Both the position numbers and the translations under genes were made by a program. A model generated the notes under the pieces. That model worked only from the letters and a program-made list of their open reading frames with translations, did no database searches and had not been told where the DNA came from. From CAYIEH01 sp964362385 (GTDB lineage Bacteria; Patescibacteriota; Minisyncoccia; UBA6257; UBA9933), in contig CAYIEH010000005.1 of assembly GCA_964362385.1 (NCBI GenBank), positions 1 to 30,945 of the forward strand: a stretch of DNA of 30,945 nt, in the 5' to 3' direction. Shown here piece after piece: positions 29,978 through 30,945 of the stretch; positions within the stretch are counted from its first letter, which is position 1; each line of letters starts with the position of its first letter.

Positions 29978-30080
29978 AACAGCGCTATTAGTTCTCCATC
30001 AGGATCACTACGAGGGCGATTTATTTAATCAGTTTATATTCTTATTGATATAGTTTCAAGTTTTTATTGAACCTAATTAT

Positions 30081-30109
30081 TTGTACATTGAAGTCTTCTT
30101 TGGTACAAT
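30081..30109 (+). promoter_or_regulatory. Probable leaderless promoter of the 30116 gene
   Basis: TTGTAC (30081-30086), a 17-bp spacer and TACAAT (30104-30109). The expected start of transcription is at the ATG itself (30116). A TATAAT also lies at 30110-30115, directly against the ATG. Confidence 0.45.
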
Positions 30110-30115
30110 TATAAT

Positions 30116-30787
30116 ATGAATTATAAAAATTTAAAAGAACAAGTTATATTTTTAAGAAAACAGGGCAAAACTTACGCCGAAATTAATAGTATTTTAGAAA
30201 AACCGATAGCTAAAAGTACTTTGTCTTATTGGTGTAATAGTATAATTTTGTCTGCAAAACAACGCGAAAGAATTAATGATATGGTGATAAGTAATATGCT
30301 TAAAGGGCAAAAACTTGCAGTTGAAACAAATAAATTAAAAAGGGGAAAATATTTAAAATCAGTTGAAAACCGAGTAAAACATTTAAAGAAAGTTTTAAAA
30401 GACAAAAATGTTGCAAAAATATCTCTTACCATGTTATTTTTAGGTGAAGGATCAAAGTCAACGAAAGGCTCATTATCTTTTGGTAATTCTAATCCTAATA
30501 TTATCCGTTTATTTTTAAATTTATTAAGATTTTGCTATAAAATAGACGAAAGAAAATTTAGATGCACGTTACAGTGCAGAGCTGATCAAAATACTGGTGA
30601 ATTGGAAAAATTTTGGTCTAAAATTACAGATATCCAATTATCTCAATTTTATAAGGCGAGAATAGATGTGCGAACCGTTGGTAAGCCATCAAAAAAATTA
30701 AATTATAAGGGCGTGTGTAGGATAGATTATTTTTCGGCTGATATTTTTGTTGAATTGATTAAAATAGCCGAATTATTAACAATATAG
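30116..30787 (+). CDS. Putative LAGLIDADG-like endonuclease upstream of tRNA-Ala
   Basis: The 223-residue basic protein has an N-terminal helix-turn-helix (LRKQGKTYAEINSILEKPIAKSTLSYW, residues 13-39) and a C-terminal domain beginning LTMLFLGEGSKSTKGSLSFGNSNPNIIRLFLNLLRF. The helix ending in L-GEGSK, a short beta strand and an N-(S/P)N-P turn recall LAGLIDADG homing endonucleases (L..GDGs), but the match is by eye and the motif is not canonical. No ribosome site is present. It ends 7 nt before tRNA-Ala on the same strand, the same arrangement as the HNH gene with tRNA-Leu. Confidence 0.6.
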   Translation: MNYKNLKEQVIFLRKQGKTYAEINSILEKPIAKSTLSYWCNSIILSAKQRERINDMVISNMLKGQKLAVETNKLKRGKYLKSVENRVKHLKKVLKDKNVAKISLTMLFLGEGSKSTKGSLSFGNSNPNIIRLFLNLLRFCYKIDERKFRCTLQCRADQNTGELEKFWSKITDIQLSQFYKARIDVRTVGKPSKKLNYKGVCRIDYFSADIFVELIKIAELLTI

Positions 30788-30794
30788 ATTTAAC

Positions 30795-30868
30795 GGGCCT
30801 GTAGTATAATGGTAACACGGATCCATGGCATGGATCAGTTAGGGGTTCGATTCCCCTCAGGTCCACCA
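30795..30868 (+). tRNA. tRNA-Ala (GGC) with encoded CCA
   Basis: Acceptor GGGCCTG/CAGGTCC, short D-arm, anticodon arm GATCC-ATGGCAT-GGATC (anticodon GGC), T-arm GGGG-TTCGATT-CCCC, discriminator A and then CCA. Confidence 0.93.
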
Positions 30869-30888
30869 GACAGGAAATTGCAAGCAAG

Positions 30889-30916
30889 GGGCAGTCGCCG
30901 AGCGAAGCGAGGCGAC
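30889..30916. repeat. GC-rich hairpin at the window end
   Basis: GTCGCC and GGCGAC enclose GA-GC-GAA-GC-GA. It follows tRNA-Ala and could act as a terminator stem, but no T-run follows. Confidence 0.5.
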
Positions 30917-30945
30917 CAAATCATAAGGAATTTTGGGCGAAAAAA

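Noticed and set aside
29536..29991. Frames of 68-83 codons over the tRNA-Ser and tRNA-Arg region
   Set aside because: They are translations of tRNA genes and hairpin repeats.

Overview
This AT-rich bacterial window most resembles a Candidate Phyla Radiation (Patescibacteria, probably Parcubacteria-like) genome. This is inferred from family features, not from a search. The supporting features are: IF-2 without its long N-terminal region (about 504 residues), PheT without the N-terminal tRNA-binding domain, proline-tRNA ligase without its editing insertion, many conserved-looking but unnamed membrane and coiled-coil proteins, a large repeat-built surface protein, and short GC-rich palindromic repeats between and inside genes.

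Layout. Positions 1-1702 (minus): a cut-off GtrA-like membrane protein, a membrane-anchored alpha/beta hydrolase and LemA. 1893-2195 (plus): an isolated unknown small gene with its own promoter and terminator. 2331-6099 (minus): a tandem-repeat surface protein and a secreted unknown protein. 6311-9898 (minus): a small helical protein and one very large coiled-coil/membrane gene broken by an in-frame amber stop and a 10-N gap. 9913-10608: pcm. 10680-10862 (plus): a small unknown gene. 10905-19154 (minus): proS, mreB, mreC, grpE, dnaK, an unknown membrane gene, dnaJ and an mreD-like gene, so the chaperone set lies inside the cell-shape cluster. 19284-20736 (minus): an unknown membrane protein and ddl. 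20850-21263 (minus): tRNA-Met and tRNA-fMet. 21358-24205 (plus): an NlpC/P60-like protein with a cysteine-free partner, then infB and rbfA. 24415-25116 (minus): tRNA-Leu overlapped by an HNH nuclease gene, and tRNA-Cys. 25171-29104 (minus): pheS, a coiled-coil gene, pheT and a membrane protein. 29254-30868: a small membrane gene, tRNA-Ser, tRNA-Arg nested between pieces of another tRNA, and a putative endonuclease directly upstream of tRNA-Ala.

Most named genes are housekeeping: translation (infB, rbfA, proS, pheST, seven tRNAs), protein folding and repair (dnaK, dnaJ, grpE, pcm), and cell wall and shape (mreB, mreC, a probable mreD, ddl). The accessory signal is in three places. First, two stand-alone endonuclease-type genes each lie directly 5' of a tRNA gene, and those two tRNAs are the only ones here that encode their CCA end. 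Second, palindromic or tandem repeats sit in frame inside essential genes (infB, pheS, dnaJ, the proS tail). Third, the NlpC/P60-like pair, the amber-interrupted giant gene and the surface repeat protein have no obvious known role.
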